A DNA stretch of 64,000 bases. Source: Haloplanus rubicundus. Lineage in GTDB: Archaea > Halobacteriota > Halobacteria > Halobacteriales > Haloferacaceae. Every line of letters begins with the position of its first letter. Position 1 is the stretch's first letter. The DNA is taken from assembly GCF_003342675.1 (NCBI RefSeq), contig NZ_CP031148.1, forward strand, positions 2,666,001-2,730,000. The letters run 5' to 3'. Below are positions 9,966 to 17,171 of this stretch, one piece after another. The position numbers and the translations under genes are program-made. The notes beneath the pieces are model-generated. The model searched no databases and was not told the origin of the DNA. It saw only the letters and a list, made by a program, of their open reading frames with translations.

Positions 9966-10465
9966 TGGTTAGCCTGAGGTCGCACGACGGGTGTGACCGC
10001 GAGAGCGAGACACTCAGCCGAAACGATCCCCCCCTCGTGGCGACGGTGCGCCGGGTTCGAGGCGCCGACCGCGTTCACACATCTATCAGTCCGTTCGCAT
10101 CATAAAGTCACGGTTTGTGATAGGAACGTGGGAGTCGGAGCGCGAACGCCGTCGCCATCTCGTCGGGAGGAATCACGCTCGGTCAGGGATTTGAACCACG
10201 GTCGCGGCGAAGCCGCTCCCTGATTCAAACTGTGCGCTTCGCTCGCTCACTAACGTTCGCTCGCTGTAGTGCTCGGTCAGGGATTTGAACCACGGTCGCG
10301 GCGAAGCCGCTCCCTGATTCAAACTGTGCGCTTCGCTCGCTCACTAACGTTCGCTCGCTGTAGTGCTCGGTCAGGGATTTGAACCACGGTCGCGGCGAAG
10401 CCGCTCCCTGATTCAAATCCCTTTCCTGCGCGTGCTTCTTCACTCACTCCGTTCGTTCAGAATCA
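9966..10465. other. Non-coding interval with tRNA-Glu relic repeats
   Basis: 500 bases without a supported gene. The first ~210 bases contain the 5' flank of the winged-helix gene and no recognised signal. From 10177 onwards the interval is made of 94-bp tandem repeats that begin with the 3' end of tRNA-Glu (see repeat entry), followed by a unique spacer up to the intact tRNA. Confidence 0.6.
10177..10417. repeat. 94-bp tandem repeats built on the tRNA-Glu 3' end
   Basis: Copies start at 10177, 10271 and 10365, exactly 94 bp apart, and are identical. The third stops matching at about 10417. Each begins with GCTCGGTCAGGGATTTGAAC, the complement of the acceptor and T-arm of the downstream tRNA-Glu, then diverges (CCACGGTCGCGG). 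After 45 bases it shows the T-arm again in the opposite orientation (CTCCCTGATTCAAA). The rest of the unit is rich in CGCTTCGCTCGC-type strings. The units cannot encode a tRNA. Confidence 0.9.
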
Positions 10466-10540
10466 TGCTCGGTCAGGGATTTGAACCCTGGTCGTCGGCT
10501 CGAAAGGCCAACATGATTGGCCGGACTACACCAACCGAGC
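10466..10540 (-). tRNA. tRNA-Glu (anticodon UUC)
   Basis: A 75-nt cloverleaf on the minus strand. The 7-bp acceptor GCTCGGT/ACCGAGC ends with discriminator A. The anticodon stem TTGGC/GCCGA encloses the loop CTTTCGA, giving anticodon TTC. The T-arm is CAGGG-TTCAAAT-CCCTG. No intron and no encoded CCA. The 3' side is flanked by tandem relics of its own acceptor/T-arm. Confidence 0.95.
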
Positions 10541-10568
10541 GTCGCAGTTTCGACGAGGAGTGGGCCAT

Positions 10569-10576
10569 TGATAAAT
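10569..10576 (-). promoter_or_regulatory. TATA box of tRNA-Glu
   Basis: On the minus strand the octamer ATTTATCA lies 29-36 nt upstream of the mature tRNA 5' end. This is the spacing expected for an archaeal TATA element. Confidence 0.55.
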
Positions 10577-10600
10577 CCGTCTTTTTTCCTCGCGGCACGA

Positions 10601-12160
10601 TCAGGAGACGTTCGTGAACTCGAAGCGGGCGCCCCCCGCCTCGCTCTCGGTGACCGTCACGGTCCAGCCGTGGGCCGTCGCGATGTCTTCGACGATGCCG
10701 AGTCCGATGCCCGTCCCGTCCTCGGCCGTCGTGTAGCCGAACTCGAGGACGTGTTCGCGTTCCGACTCGGGGATACCGACGCCGTCGTCCGCGACGTAGA
10801 AGCCGTCGGGGAGTGGGCCGACCGTGATCGAGAGGGTGGGCGCGTCGTCCGTGACGCCGTGTTCCACGCTATCGTCGGCCTCCGGCCGACTGTCAGTGGA
10901 GCCATGCTCCACACAATTCCGAAACAGGTTCTCGAACAACTGCTGGATGCGGGAGCGGTCGCCGCCGATTTCGGCGTCGATATCGACCGTCAGCGTGGCG
11001 TTCGCCGTCTCGACCTGCGACCAGGCGTCGGCCGCGACGGCGGCCACGTCGAGGTCGACGGGATCGTCGACGGTCCGACCGGCCCGCGCGAGCAACAGGA
11101 GGTCGTCGACGATGGCCCGCATCCGTTCGTGGGAGTCCGTGATGTGTGAGATTGCCTCGCTGTCACACTCCTCGTTCACCATCTCGAGCCACCCCTCGGC
11201 GACGTTGAGGGGGTTCCGAAGGTCGTGGGAGACGAGCGTCGCGAACTTCTCCAGTCGCTCGTTCTGGTGGCGGAGGCGGTCCTCGGTCAGTTCCCGTTCG
11301 AGTGCGACGCTCACCCATCGACCCATCAGGTCGACGAGCGTGACCTCCCAGTCCGAGAACGACTCGGTCCGTGCGTCCGTGTCGTAGAAGCAAAACGTCC
11401 CGTACACCTCGTCGTCGACGACGACCGGCGTGCCGAGATAGCAATTGATCCCAAGCTCCCGATTCCCGGCCCGCTCGGCGAGTTCGGAGGCTTCCTCGGC
11501 GAGGTTCGCGAGGACGAGCGTCTCCTCGGTGAGGACGACCCGCTCGCAGTTCGTCACCGACAGGTCGACGGTGTCACCCGCCGACAGGTCGCCGGGGGAT
11601 CGAACCACCTCGAAGACGTACTCGTCGCCCCGGACGCGGGACAGCGTCCCGTGGGACGTATCGAGGACACGCTGGCCGATGCGCAGGAGGTCGTCGACCC
11701 GATCCTCGAAGGACGACTCCCGGGCGGCAATGGCCTCGTATATCTCGCGGAGGACCGTCTCACGGGTCACGATCCGGTCGTGACGGCGGCGGCGTTCGGT
11801 GATGTCGCGGAAGCAGACCGAGAGCCCCGTCTCGGAGGGATACGCCCGAACCTCCAACCACGCGTCGAGTGGCTCGTAGCGTGCGTCGAACGAGACTTGC
11901 TCCCCGGTCCGCATCGCCTCGCGATACTTCGACTCGAACGTCGTGCCGGTCGCCTCGGGGACGAGTTCCCAGAGGCTCCGCCCGCGGAGTTCGTCGACGG
12001 TGAACGACTCGCCGGCCGCGTCAGAGATGATGGCGCGAGCCGTCTCGTTCAGGTACGTGAACTGCCAGTCGGTGTCGAGACCGAAGACCCCGTCGGTCAT
12101 CCGATCCAGAACCCGTTCGAGGGTCGCATCGGAGACGTGACCGTCGCGTTCGTCAGCCAT
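10601..12160 (-). CDS. PAS-GAF sensor histidine kinase
   Basis: A 519-residue soluble sensor kinase. Residues about 10-125 form a PAS domain (DGVFGLDTDWQFTYLN, ending in the typical VCFRDITERRR). Residues about 140-290 form a GAF domain (LGTPVVVDDEVYGTFCFYDT). A HisKA dimerisation helix follows, with the phosphoacceptor in LVSHDLRNPLN (His312). The C-terminal HATPase domain shows an N box (ENLFRNCVEH), a G1 box (VADDGVGIP) and a G2 box (GTGIGLGIVEDI). No membrane segment is visible, so it probably senses a cytoplasmic signal. No response regulator is adjacent, as is common for haloarchaeal orphan kinases. Downstream lies tRNA-Glu; upstream is a hairpin element. Confidence 0.93.
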   Translation of the reverse strand: MADERDGHVSDATLERVLDRMTDGVFGLDTDWQFTYLNETARAIISDAAGESFTVDELRGRSLWELVPEATGTTFESKYREAMRTGEQVSFDARYEPLDAWLEVRAYPSETGLSVCFRDITERRRRHDRIVTRETVLREIYEAIAARESSFEDRVDDLLRIGQRVLDTSHGTLSRVRGDEYVFEVVRSPGDLSAGDTVDLSVTNCERVVLTEETLVLANLAEEASELAERAGNRELGINCYLGTPVVVDDEVYGTFCFYDTDARTESFSDWEVTLVDLMGRWVSVALERELTEDRLRHQNERLEKFATLVSHDLRNPLNVAEGWLEMVNEECDSEAISHITDSHERMRAIVDDLLLLARAGRTVDDPVDLDVAAVAADAWSQVETANATLTVDIDAEIGGDRSRIQQLFENLFRNCVEHGSTDSRPEADDSVEHGVTDDAPTLSITVGPLPDGFYVADDGVGIPESEREHVLEFGYTTAEDGTGIGLGIVEDIATAHGWTVTVTESEAGGARFEFTNVS

Positions 12161-12239
12161 GCTCCGTCACCGGGGACCAGTTCATCTTATAAAGGATGCA
12201 CCACCCACGCTGAAAAGGTCACCGGTGGTCGGGACCGCG

Positions 12240-12323
12240 CATACTGTCGGCTGTACCTGTTTCGAGATAGCCGCCACTCCGGGGTGGCGGCTATCTCGAT
12301 TGACGTACAGCCGGCAGTTTCAG
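12240..12323. repeat. Long two-stem hairpin element at the 3' end of a lipoprotein gene
   Basis: A perfect 15-bp inner stem (12263-12277 with 12284-12298) has a tiny loop. A six-base internal loop on each side separates it from a perfect 8-bp outer stem (12249-12256 with 12305-12312). Beyond it, ACTG/CAGT pairing extends after a 2x2 mismatch. The right end ...GTTTCAG contains the TGA stop of the minus-strand gene 12320-12892. The architecture matches the element at 33604-33688 although the stem sequences differ. Confidence 0.85.
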
Positions 12324-12892
12324 GCCGAGGTGACCTCGAACGTCGTCGAGACGCGCTCGGACGTGCGATGCAGCTGGAGTTCGCCGATGGCGGCCGTCGC
12401 GGTCAGGTCCCCGAGGGGCCACTCGGCCGTCTCGAACGTCATGGCGTCCTCCCACGTGTAGAGACCCGGGGAGTCGACCCGCCGGTCGACGTCGCGGAAC
12501 CGACGGACCACCAGGTCGTCGTCGTGGACGATATCGACGCCCTCCTTGAGGTTGATCGTCCCCTCCGGGATACGAATCCGGTATCGAAAGGCGACGACGG
12601 CGGGTTGCCCGCGCCGGACGCTCTCGATCCGGTTCGCGGTCAGATCACCCGCCTCCGACCACGTCGAGACGAGACCCACGTCGAGCAACTGCGGGAGATA
12701 CCGCCGCTCCGGCGGCGTCCGCGTCGGCACCGGCGTGTCCGTGGGCGTCGGCGTGGGCGACGCGGTGAGCGTCGCCGTCGTCGTCGACGCCGCCGTCCCC
12801 TCGTCGATCGGGGGCGGCGACCCCGCCGAGCCACAGCCCGCGAGGCCGGAGAGGGCGGCCGCCGTGCCCGCCAGAAACGCGCGTCGATCCAT
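12320..12892 (-). CDS. Tat-exported lipoprotein of unknown function
   Basis: A 190-residue protein from ATG 12890-12892. The frame is open nine codons upstream, but this ATG puts a twin-arginine signal (MDRRAFLAGTAAALSG) at the N-terminus, followed by a lipobox (LAGC) with the lipidated cysteine at about residue 20. A Thr/Pro-rich linker (TPTPTPTDTPVPT) follows, typical of haloarchaeal surface lipoproteins. The mature domain is about 125 residues and beta-rich. It would be anchored outside the cell membrane. No homologous fold recognised. The stop codon is part of the hairpin 12240-12323. Confidence 0.75.
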   Translation of the reverse strand: MDRRAFLAGTAAALSGLAGCGSAGSPPPIDEGTAASTTTATLTASPTPTPTDTPVPTRTPPERRYLPQLLDVGLVSTWSEAGDLTANRIESVRRGQPAVVAFRYRIRIPEGTINLKEGVDIVHDDDLVVRRFRDVDRRVDSPGLYTWEDAMTFETAEWPLGDLTATAAIGELQLHRTSERVSTTFEVTSA

Positions 12893-13085
12893 GGCCTCCG
12901 GTGTGGGAGTCAGGGGCATAAGCGTTCGTCATATCGACCGGCCGGAGCGGACTTCGCGGGGGCTGAGGGGCGTGCAGGGGACCGGCATCGGCGGCGGGAG
13001 CGGTCGGTCGTGGGGTCGTGACGGCGGGCAGCGGCAGGGAGGGTTGGAAAACGAACTTTACGCTCGCGGCTCGCTACACGAACGT

Positions 13086-13487
13086 ATGTATCGACGTCGC
13101 GTACTCTCGAGCGTCGGCCCCGTCCTCCTCGGCCCCACGGCCGGCTGTCTCGGCGGATCGAGCGGCAGCGACGCGCCCGGCACCGCGGGCCTGCCGACCC
13201 GCCTCTGGTTCGAACGCGTCGAACTGACCGAGTCCGAACGGAACGCCGTCGACCCCATCGTGTTCGCCGACCTGCCCGCCGCGGAACGGAAACTCGTCGC
13301 TACGGCGCTCGACGAGGGGGAGTACGTCGTCGAGAGCGAGGCGGCGCCGCCGGCGCTCGAAACGCTCCGCGACCGGATCGAACGTCGGACGGACGGCGGG
13401 CTGGAGGTGTACCTCCGACGCGATCGGACCTACTACCGCGTCGGATTCGCCGAGGGCGACCACATCGTCGCCCATCCGTCGCAGTGA
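13086..13487 (+). CDS. Small predicted lipoprotein
   Basis: A 133-residue protein beginning MYRRRVLSSVGPVLLG and reaching a lipobox-like TAGC about 20 residues in, followed by Gly/Ser. It is most likely a Tat-type lipoprotein with an RRR-x-L signal. The mature part is acidic and mixed alpha/beta (LPAAERKLVATALDEGEYVVES, LEVYLRRDRTYYRVGF). ATG 13086 was preferred because an A/T box (AACTTTACG, 13053-13061) lies about 27 nt upstream and because it starts the signal peptide. The longer upstream frame is low-complexity. It is divergent from the other lipoprotein gene. Function unknown. Confidence 0.7.
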   Translation: MYRRRVLSSVGPVLLGPTAGCLGGSSGSDAPGTAGLPTRLWFERVELTESERNAVDPIVFADLPAAERKLVATALDEGEYVVESEAAPPALETLRDRIERRTDGGLEVYLRRDRTYYRVGFAEGDHIVAHPSQ

Positions 13488-13524
13488 GCGGCCTGTTCGT
13501 CGGCGACCCACCGCCGAAGCGTCG

Positions 13525-13659
13525 TTACGGCGCTTCCCAGCCCTCGTCGCGGTGCTCGTCCGCGACGATCTTGTCGCGGAACATGTCGATGATGCTCGTG
13601 AACTCCGTCATCTCCTGGTGCGGAACGTCCACGTAGTAGAGGGTGTTCCGTCCGTTCGG
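13525..13659 (-). pseudogene. 3' remnant of an unidentified gene
   Basis: The minus-strand frame reads ...NTLYYVDVPHQEMTEF and continues through IIDMFRDKIVADEHRDEG to a TAA at 13525-13527. It is coding-like (acidic, good haloarchaeal composition) but is cut off upstream by a stop at 13660-13662, about 44 codons in. The only internal ATG would give a 28-residue peptide. It looks like the C-terminus of a larger protein whose 5' part was lost, close to the RHH/PIN pair and tRNA relics. Parent gene not recognised. Confidence 0.45.
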
Positions 13660-13775
13660 TCACAACCGTGGATGGGCAGTGTCGGATAGAAAGTGTTTTA
13701 GGAGTGATACTCTCTCAGGATTCGTCGCGGTGGTTCGCGAGTAGGACCGATTCGGGCATCCGCTTCGGTGTTATC

Positions 13776-13783
13776 TTTATAAA
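13776..13783 (+). promoter_or_regulatory. TATA box of the RHH/PIN pair
   Basis: TTTATAAA in an A/T-rich patch, 17-24 nt upstream of ATG 13800 and 29-36 nt upstream of ATG 13812. The spacing fits a leaderless transcript and slightly favours the second ATG. Confidence 0.55.
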
Positions 13784-13799
13784 TTCGTAGGTACAACGT

Positions 13800-14117
13800 A
13801 TGTACAAGTGGATGGTAATGACGCGAAAAGTCAACTTCAGGCTGCCGGACGAACTGGTCGAGAAAGCGGACGTAGCGGCCGAAGTCTCGCACAAGAACCG
13901 CACAGAGATAATTAAAGAAGCGCTCCAGCAGTACCTCCAGGAAGTCGAAGACGACGAGAAGTTCAAAGAAGCGGTCGTCGAACTCTACCTCGACGACGAA
14001 ATCGGATTCGAGACCTTGAAACAGTTCATCGGCCGGCAGGACGCCGAAAGCGTTCGGGCCTCCAAAGCACTACTCGTACAGGGCGAAGACTTGGCCGACG
14101 AACTCGCCGGACTCTGA
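13800..14117 (+). CDS. Ribbon-helix-helix antitoxin-like regulator
   Basis: A 105-residue protein. After a short variable N-terminus comes an RHH signature: a strand (RKVNFRLPDELVEKAD), then helix, turn and helix (SHKNRTEIIKEALQQYLQEV). The C-terminal half is acidic and helical. Starts at 13800, 13812 and 13818 are all in frame; the TATA spacing suits 13812 best. It lies six bases upstream of a PIN-domain gene, the order expected for an antitoxin/toxin pair, and should bind its own promoter and the PIN protein. A/T content is higher than in neighbouring core genes, suggesting acquisition with the adjacent tRNA relics. Confidence 0.82.
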   Translation: MYKWMVMTRKVNFRLPDELVEKADVAAEVSHKNRTEIIKEALQQYLQEVEDDEKFKEAVVELYLDDEIGFETLKQFIGRQDAESVRASKALLVQGEDLADELAGL

Positions 14118-14123
14118 GACTCG

Positions 14124-14615
14124 ATGATCGTCGCCGACACCTCCGCACTCGTCTCCCTCACCGCAGCCGACACCCTTGATCTGCTTCTCGAAGAATTCGA
14201 TGTCCACACCACTGAAACAGTGATCAAGGAACTGGAGGATCTAGCCAGCTACGGAGACAAAACAGCCGAACACGCACAGCAAGTCTTGGGCCGGAAAGAA
14301 CGGACAACGATACGTGAAGTAGATACGCTCGAGTACCAGTCCTCGCGGGTCGATGAGGGAGAGGGTAGCTGCATACAACTTACGCGGGATATAGCGGCTG
14401 ACTTCTTGATTACTGACGACCTTCGTGCCTTGCCAGAACTCCAGACCCTCACCGAAACACGGATCGCCATCTCACCCATCGTCCTCAAAGCCCTCGTCGA
14501 GCGCGGCGTCCTCGCGCGCGGAGAAGCGCTTGAGCGGCTGGACGACGCGGCCGAAGAACGGGACTGGTTGGAAGCACCGATCTATCGGCGGGCGAGGGGA
14601 CTGTTCGACGAATAG
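14124..14615 (+). CDS. PIN domain protein, putative VapC-type toxin
   Basis: A 163-residue PIN-fold protein. The acidic cluster expected of PIN ribonucleases is present: Asp5 (ADTS), Glu36 (VIKEL), Glu80 (DEGEGSC) and Asp98/Asp99 (LITDD). It is longer than typical VapC, with a C-terminal helical extension (residues 115-163). This matches a group of archaeal PIN proteins often paired with RHH or UPF0175-like partners. It is likely an Mg2+-dependent RNase held inactive by the upstream RHH protein. Codon choice is less G/C-biased than in the ribosomal cluster, in line with horizontal origin. The tRNA-Gly relics begin immediately downstream. Confidence 0.82.
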   Translation: MIVADTSALVSLTAADTLDLLLEEFDVHTTETVIKELEDLASYGDKTAEHAQQVLGRKERTTIREVDTLEYQSSRVDEGEGSCIQLTRDIAADFLITDDLRALPELQTLTETRIAISPIVLKALVERGVLARGEALERLDDAAEERDWLEAPIYRRARGLFDE

Positions 14616-15000
14616 GCGGGCTGGGATTTCGAACTACGGTCGTTTCGCCCTCAGTCGTTGAACTCCTGAAAACGCGCTGGCTGGGATCGTGAACCGAAAT
14701 CAGACGTGCTCGCTCCCTGCGGTCGCTGCGCGCGACTGGTAGGGTTCAAATCAGGTGCGATTTCGCCTCGAAACGCGACTAGCTGGCTCACGGCTACGCC
14801 GTTCGCCGTTCCGAGATGCGCACTCCGTTCGCATCTCGCTTCGCTCGTCGGTTTGCTTCGGCAGAAATGCGCTGGCTGGGATTTGAACCACGGTCGCTCT
14901 GCTCGCTTCGCTCGCGACGCTCCCTGATTCAAATCCCGAGGGGACGATTTTCAGGATTCAGGACCGCTCGCTTCGCTCGCGGTCGTTAGAATCCTGAAAA
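14616..15000. repeat. Relics of the tRNA-Gly 3' end with palindromic modules
   Basis: 385 bases without a gene. Three degenerate copies of the acceptor/T-arm end of tRNA-Gly (GCGCTGGCTGGGATTTGAACC in the intact gene) occur near 14609, 14672 and 14871. The 14672 copy and the intact gene share the same flank (CCTGAAAA, then C or T, before GCGCTGG). The 14871 copy is followed by CCACGGTCGC and later CGCTCCCTGATTCAAATCCC, the module also found in the tRNA-Glu repeats. This is the pattern left by repeated insertion and excision at a tRNA 3' end. Confidence 0.75.
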
Positions 15001-15001
15001 T
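14947..15001. repeat. Palindrome abutting tRNA-Gly
   Basis: A perfect 13-bp inverted repeat (14947-14959 with 14989-15001), with a further GACCGC/GCGGTC stem inside and a CG-rich loop. On the minus strand the right arm begins directly after the tRNA discriminator base and gives ATTTTCAG, so it may serve as the tRNA terminator. Confidence 0.7.
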
Positions 15002-15071
15002 GCGCTGGCTGGGATTTGAACCCAGGTTGTGACCATGGCAAGGTCACGTGATACCACTACACTACCAGCGC
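15001..15071 (-). tRNA. tRNA-Gly (anticodon GCC)
   Basis: A 71-nt cloverleaf on the minus strand. The acceptor GCGCTGG/CCAGCGC ends with discriminator A. The anticodon stem GTGACC/GGTCAC encloses TTGCCAT, giving anticodon GCC. The T-arm is CTGGG-TTCAAAT-CCCAG. The D-arm contains AGTGGTA. No intron and no encoded CCA. Partial copies of its 3' half lie downstream. Confidence 0.95.
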
Positions 15072-15099
15072 CCTTCGCATTCAGACCAAGCCGGGTGTG

Positions 15100-15107
15100 A
15101 TTATTAA
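15100..15107 (-). promoter_or_regulatory. TATA box of tRNA-Gly
   Basis: TTAATAAT on the minus strand, 29-36 nt upstream of the tRNA 5' end. This is the same spacing as at tRNA-Glu. Confidence 0.55.
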
Positions 15108-15292
15108 GGGTTCCGAAATCCGGCCCCGAACGGCCGGCGGCGTGGGGACGACTGCCGTGAGACGGCCCCCCACGAAACGGCGTTTTGCGGCGTGTCAGGC
15201 CCTCACAGGCGCCCGCGTGGTTTCGCTACCCTTTTACCGGAGGATACGGTACGGCTATCACAGTCTAGTGACGTGACGCGAAACGGCCCGGC

Positions 15293-16147
15293 ATGACGTT
15301 CAGCGTGCTCGTGCCGTCTTCCCTCGTCCGGGAAGCCGAGGACAAACGCGAGGCAACTCGCAAACTCGGTTACGTCGCCCGCGCGGCGACGGTGTTTCGG
15401 ACGGATCGGCTGATCGTCTTCCCCGACGGGGAAGGCGAGCGCCGATGGGGAGGCGGGTTCGTCGAGACGGTCCTGCGGTACGCCGCGACGCCCCCGTACC
15501 TCAAAACCGAGGTGTGGGGGACGCGGGACGAACTGGAGTACGCCGGCGTGTTGCCGCCCCTTCGCGTCTCGTCGCGGACCGGCTCCGGACCTGAGCGTCC
15601 GGGGTCGTTACAAGAGGGAATCGTGACCGAGGTCGGATCTGACGGCCGCGTCCGGGTCAATTGCGGACTGCAACACCCGATCTCCCTCCTCCTCCCCGAC
15701 GGGATGGAGGTGTCCGAAGGAGAGCGCGTCGCCATCAGGATCTCTTCGAGAGAGCCGGTCCGCGCACGGATCGTCGACGAACCCTTGCCTGGGTTCGAGA
15801 TCCAGCGTGCGGACCTGCCGGAAGTGCTGGCCCGGCCCGACGCCGGGGCTCGGATCGCCACGTCCGTTCACGGAACGGAACTGTCGGTCGGTCGCCTGAC
15901 CGAACTGGTCGGGCGGATCGACGACGCGGGCGATCTGACGGTCGCCTTCGGGGCGCCCGGGCGCGGTCTTCCGGCCATCCTCGACGTGGCTGTCGAGGAC
16001 GTAGCCGCCGCCGGCGGTGAGGGCGTCGAACCCGACGATCCGGGGTTCGACCTCTGGCTGAATACGATTCCGCGACAGGGAAGCGAGACGGTGCGAACCG
16101 AGGAAGCGATGTTCGCGTCGCTCGCGCCCCTGACACTCACGGAGTAA
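15293..16147 (+). CDS. SPOUT-fold RNA methyltransferase (DUF171-like)
   Basis: A 284-residue protein. It opens with a strand (TFSVLVPSSLVREAED) and helix KREATRKLGYVARAATVFRTDRLIVFPD, typical of the DUF171 branch of the SPOUT (trefoil-knot) methyltransferases. A central S1/OB-like insertion (about residues 105-165, EGIVTEVGSDGRVRVNCG) is followed by the C-terminal knot region (VAFGAPGRGLPAIL, then FDLWLNTIPRQGSETVRTEEAM). It would methylate rRNA with S-adenosylmethionine; the target is not determined. It lies four bases before rpl3 and probably heads the ribosomal operon, an arrangement common in haloarchaea. Confidence 0.85.
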   Translation: MTFSVLVPSSLVREAEDKREATRKLGYVARAATVFRTDRLIVFPDGEGERRWGGGFVETVLRYAATPPYLKTEVWGTRDELEYAGVLPPLRVSSRTGSGPERPGSLQEGIVTEVGSDGRVRVNCGLQHPISLLLPDGMEVSEGERVAIRISSREPVRARIVDEPLPGFEIQRADLPEVLARPDAGARIATSVHGTELSVGRLTELVGRIDDAGDLTVAFGAPGRGLPAILDVAVEDVAAAGGEGVEPDDPGFDLWLNTIPRQGSETVRTEEAMFASLAPLTLTE

Positions 16148-16151
16148 ATCC

Positions 16152-17168
16152 ATGCCACAACCAAGCAGACCACGAAAAGGCTCGATGGGCTTCGGCCCGC
16201 GCCAGCGCGCGGCTAGCGAAGTCCCGCGTATTCGCTCGTGGCCCGACGACGACGGCGCACCCGCGCTGCAGGGCTTCGCCGGCTACAAAGCCGGCATGAC
16301 CCACGTCGTCATGGTCAACGACGAGGCCAACTCCCCCCGCGAAGGGATGGAGGAGTCGGTCCCGGTGACCGTCGTCGAGACGCCGCCGATGCGCGCCGTT
16401 GCCCTGCGAGCCTACGAAGACACGTCGTACGGACTGAAGCCGGCAACCGAAGTGTGGACCGACGAGTTCCACCCCGAACTCGACCGCACGCTCGACCTGC
16501 CGGCGGACAACAGCTTCGAGGCGGACGCCGACGCGCTCCGCGAGGCCGTCGAGAGCGGCGAGGTCGACGACCTGCGGATGATCACCCACACGGTGCCGAG
16601 CGAGTTGGCGAACGTCCCGAAGAAAAAGCCCGACGTGATGGAGACGCGCGTCGGCGGTGGCTCGCTCGACGAGCGCCTCGACTTCGCGCTCGACCTCCTC
16701 TCGGAGGGCGGGGAACACGCCATGTCGGACGTGTTCCGCGCGGGCGAGTACATGGACGCGAGCGGCATCACGAAAGGCAAGGGCACCCAGGGCCCCGTCA
16801 AGCGCTGGGGCGTCCAGAAGCGGAAGGGCAAGCACGCCCGGCAGGGCTGGCGGCGACGCATCGGGAACCTCGGGCCGTGGAACCCGTCCCGCGTGCGCTC
16901 GACCGTCCCCCAGCAGGGCCAGACGGGCTACCACCAGCGGACGGAGCTCAACAAGCGCCTCGTCGACATCGGTGAGGGCGACGAAGCGTCCGTCGACGGC
17001 GGCTTCGTCAACTACGGCGAGGTCGACGGGCCGTACGCGCTCGTCAAGGGCTCGCTGCCCGGGCCGGACCAGCGCCTCCTGCGCTTCCGTCCCGCCGTCC
17101 GACCGAACGACCAGCCGCGCCTCGACCCCGAGGTGCGCTACGTTTCCACCGCATCCAACCAGGGATAA
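16152..17168 (+). CDS. rpl3: Large ribosomal subunit protein uL3
   Basis: A 338-residue archaeal uL3. The conserved N-terminus (PRKGSMGFGPRQRA, then GYKAGMTHVVMV) and the central KGKGTQGPVKRWGVQKRKGKH loop, which reaches the peptidyl-transferase centre, are present. So are the RRIGNLGPWNP and GQTGYHQRTELNK blocks. Usual archaeal length. It starts four bases after the methyltransferase stop and three bases before rpl4. Confidence 0.98.
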   Translation: MPQPSRPRKGSMGFGPRQRAASEVPRIRSWPDDDGAPALQGFAGYKAGMTHVVMVNDEANSPREGMEESVPVTVVETPPMRAVALRAYEDTSYGLKPATEVWTDEFHPELDRTLDLPADNSFEADADALREAVESGEVDDLRMITHTVPSELANVPKKKPDVMETRVGGGSLDERLDFALDLLSEGGEHAMSDVFRAGEYMDASGITKGKGTQGPVKRWGVQKRKGKHARQGWRRRIGNLGPWNPSRVRSTVPQQGQTGYHQRTELNKRLVDIGEGDEASVDGGFVNYGEVDGPYALVKGSLPGPDQRLLRFRPAVRPNDQPRLDPEVRYVSTASNQG

Positions 17169-17171
17169 CCA

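Larger units (their letters stand above)
13488..13799. other. Interval holding a gene remnant and the RHH/PIN promoter
   Basis: 312 bases between the lipoprotein and the RHH gene. It contains the short 3' remnant of a minus-strand gene (13525-13659), then A/T-richer sequence with the TATA box of the RHH/PIN pair. Nothing else is recognised. Confidence 0.5.

Noticed and set aside
10177-10417. The 94-bp repeats as a CRISPR array
   Set aside because: Units are contiguous with no unique spacers, and their sequence is derived from tRNA-Glu; no cas genes nearby.
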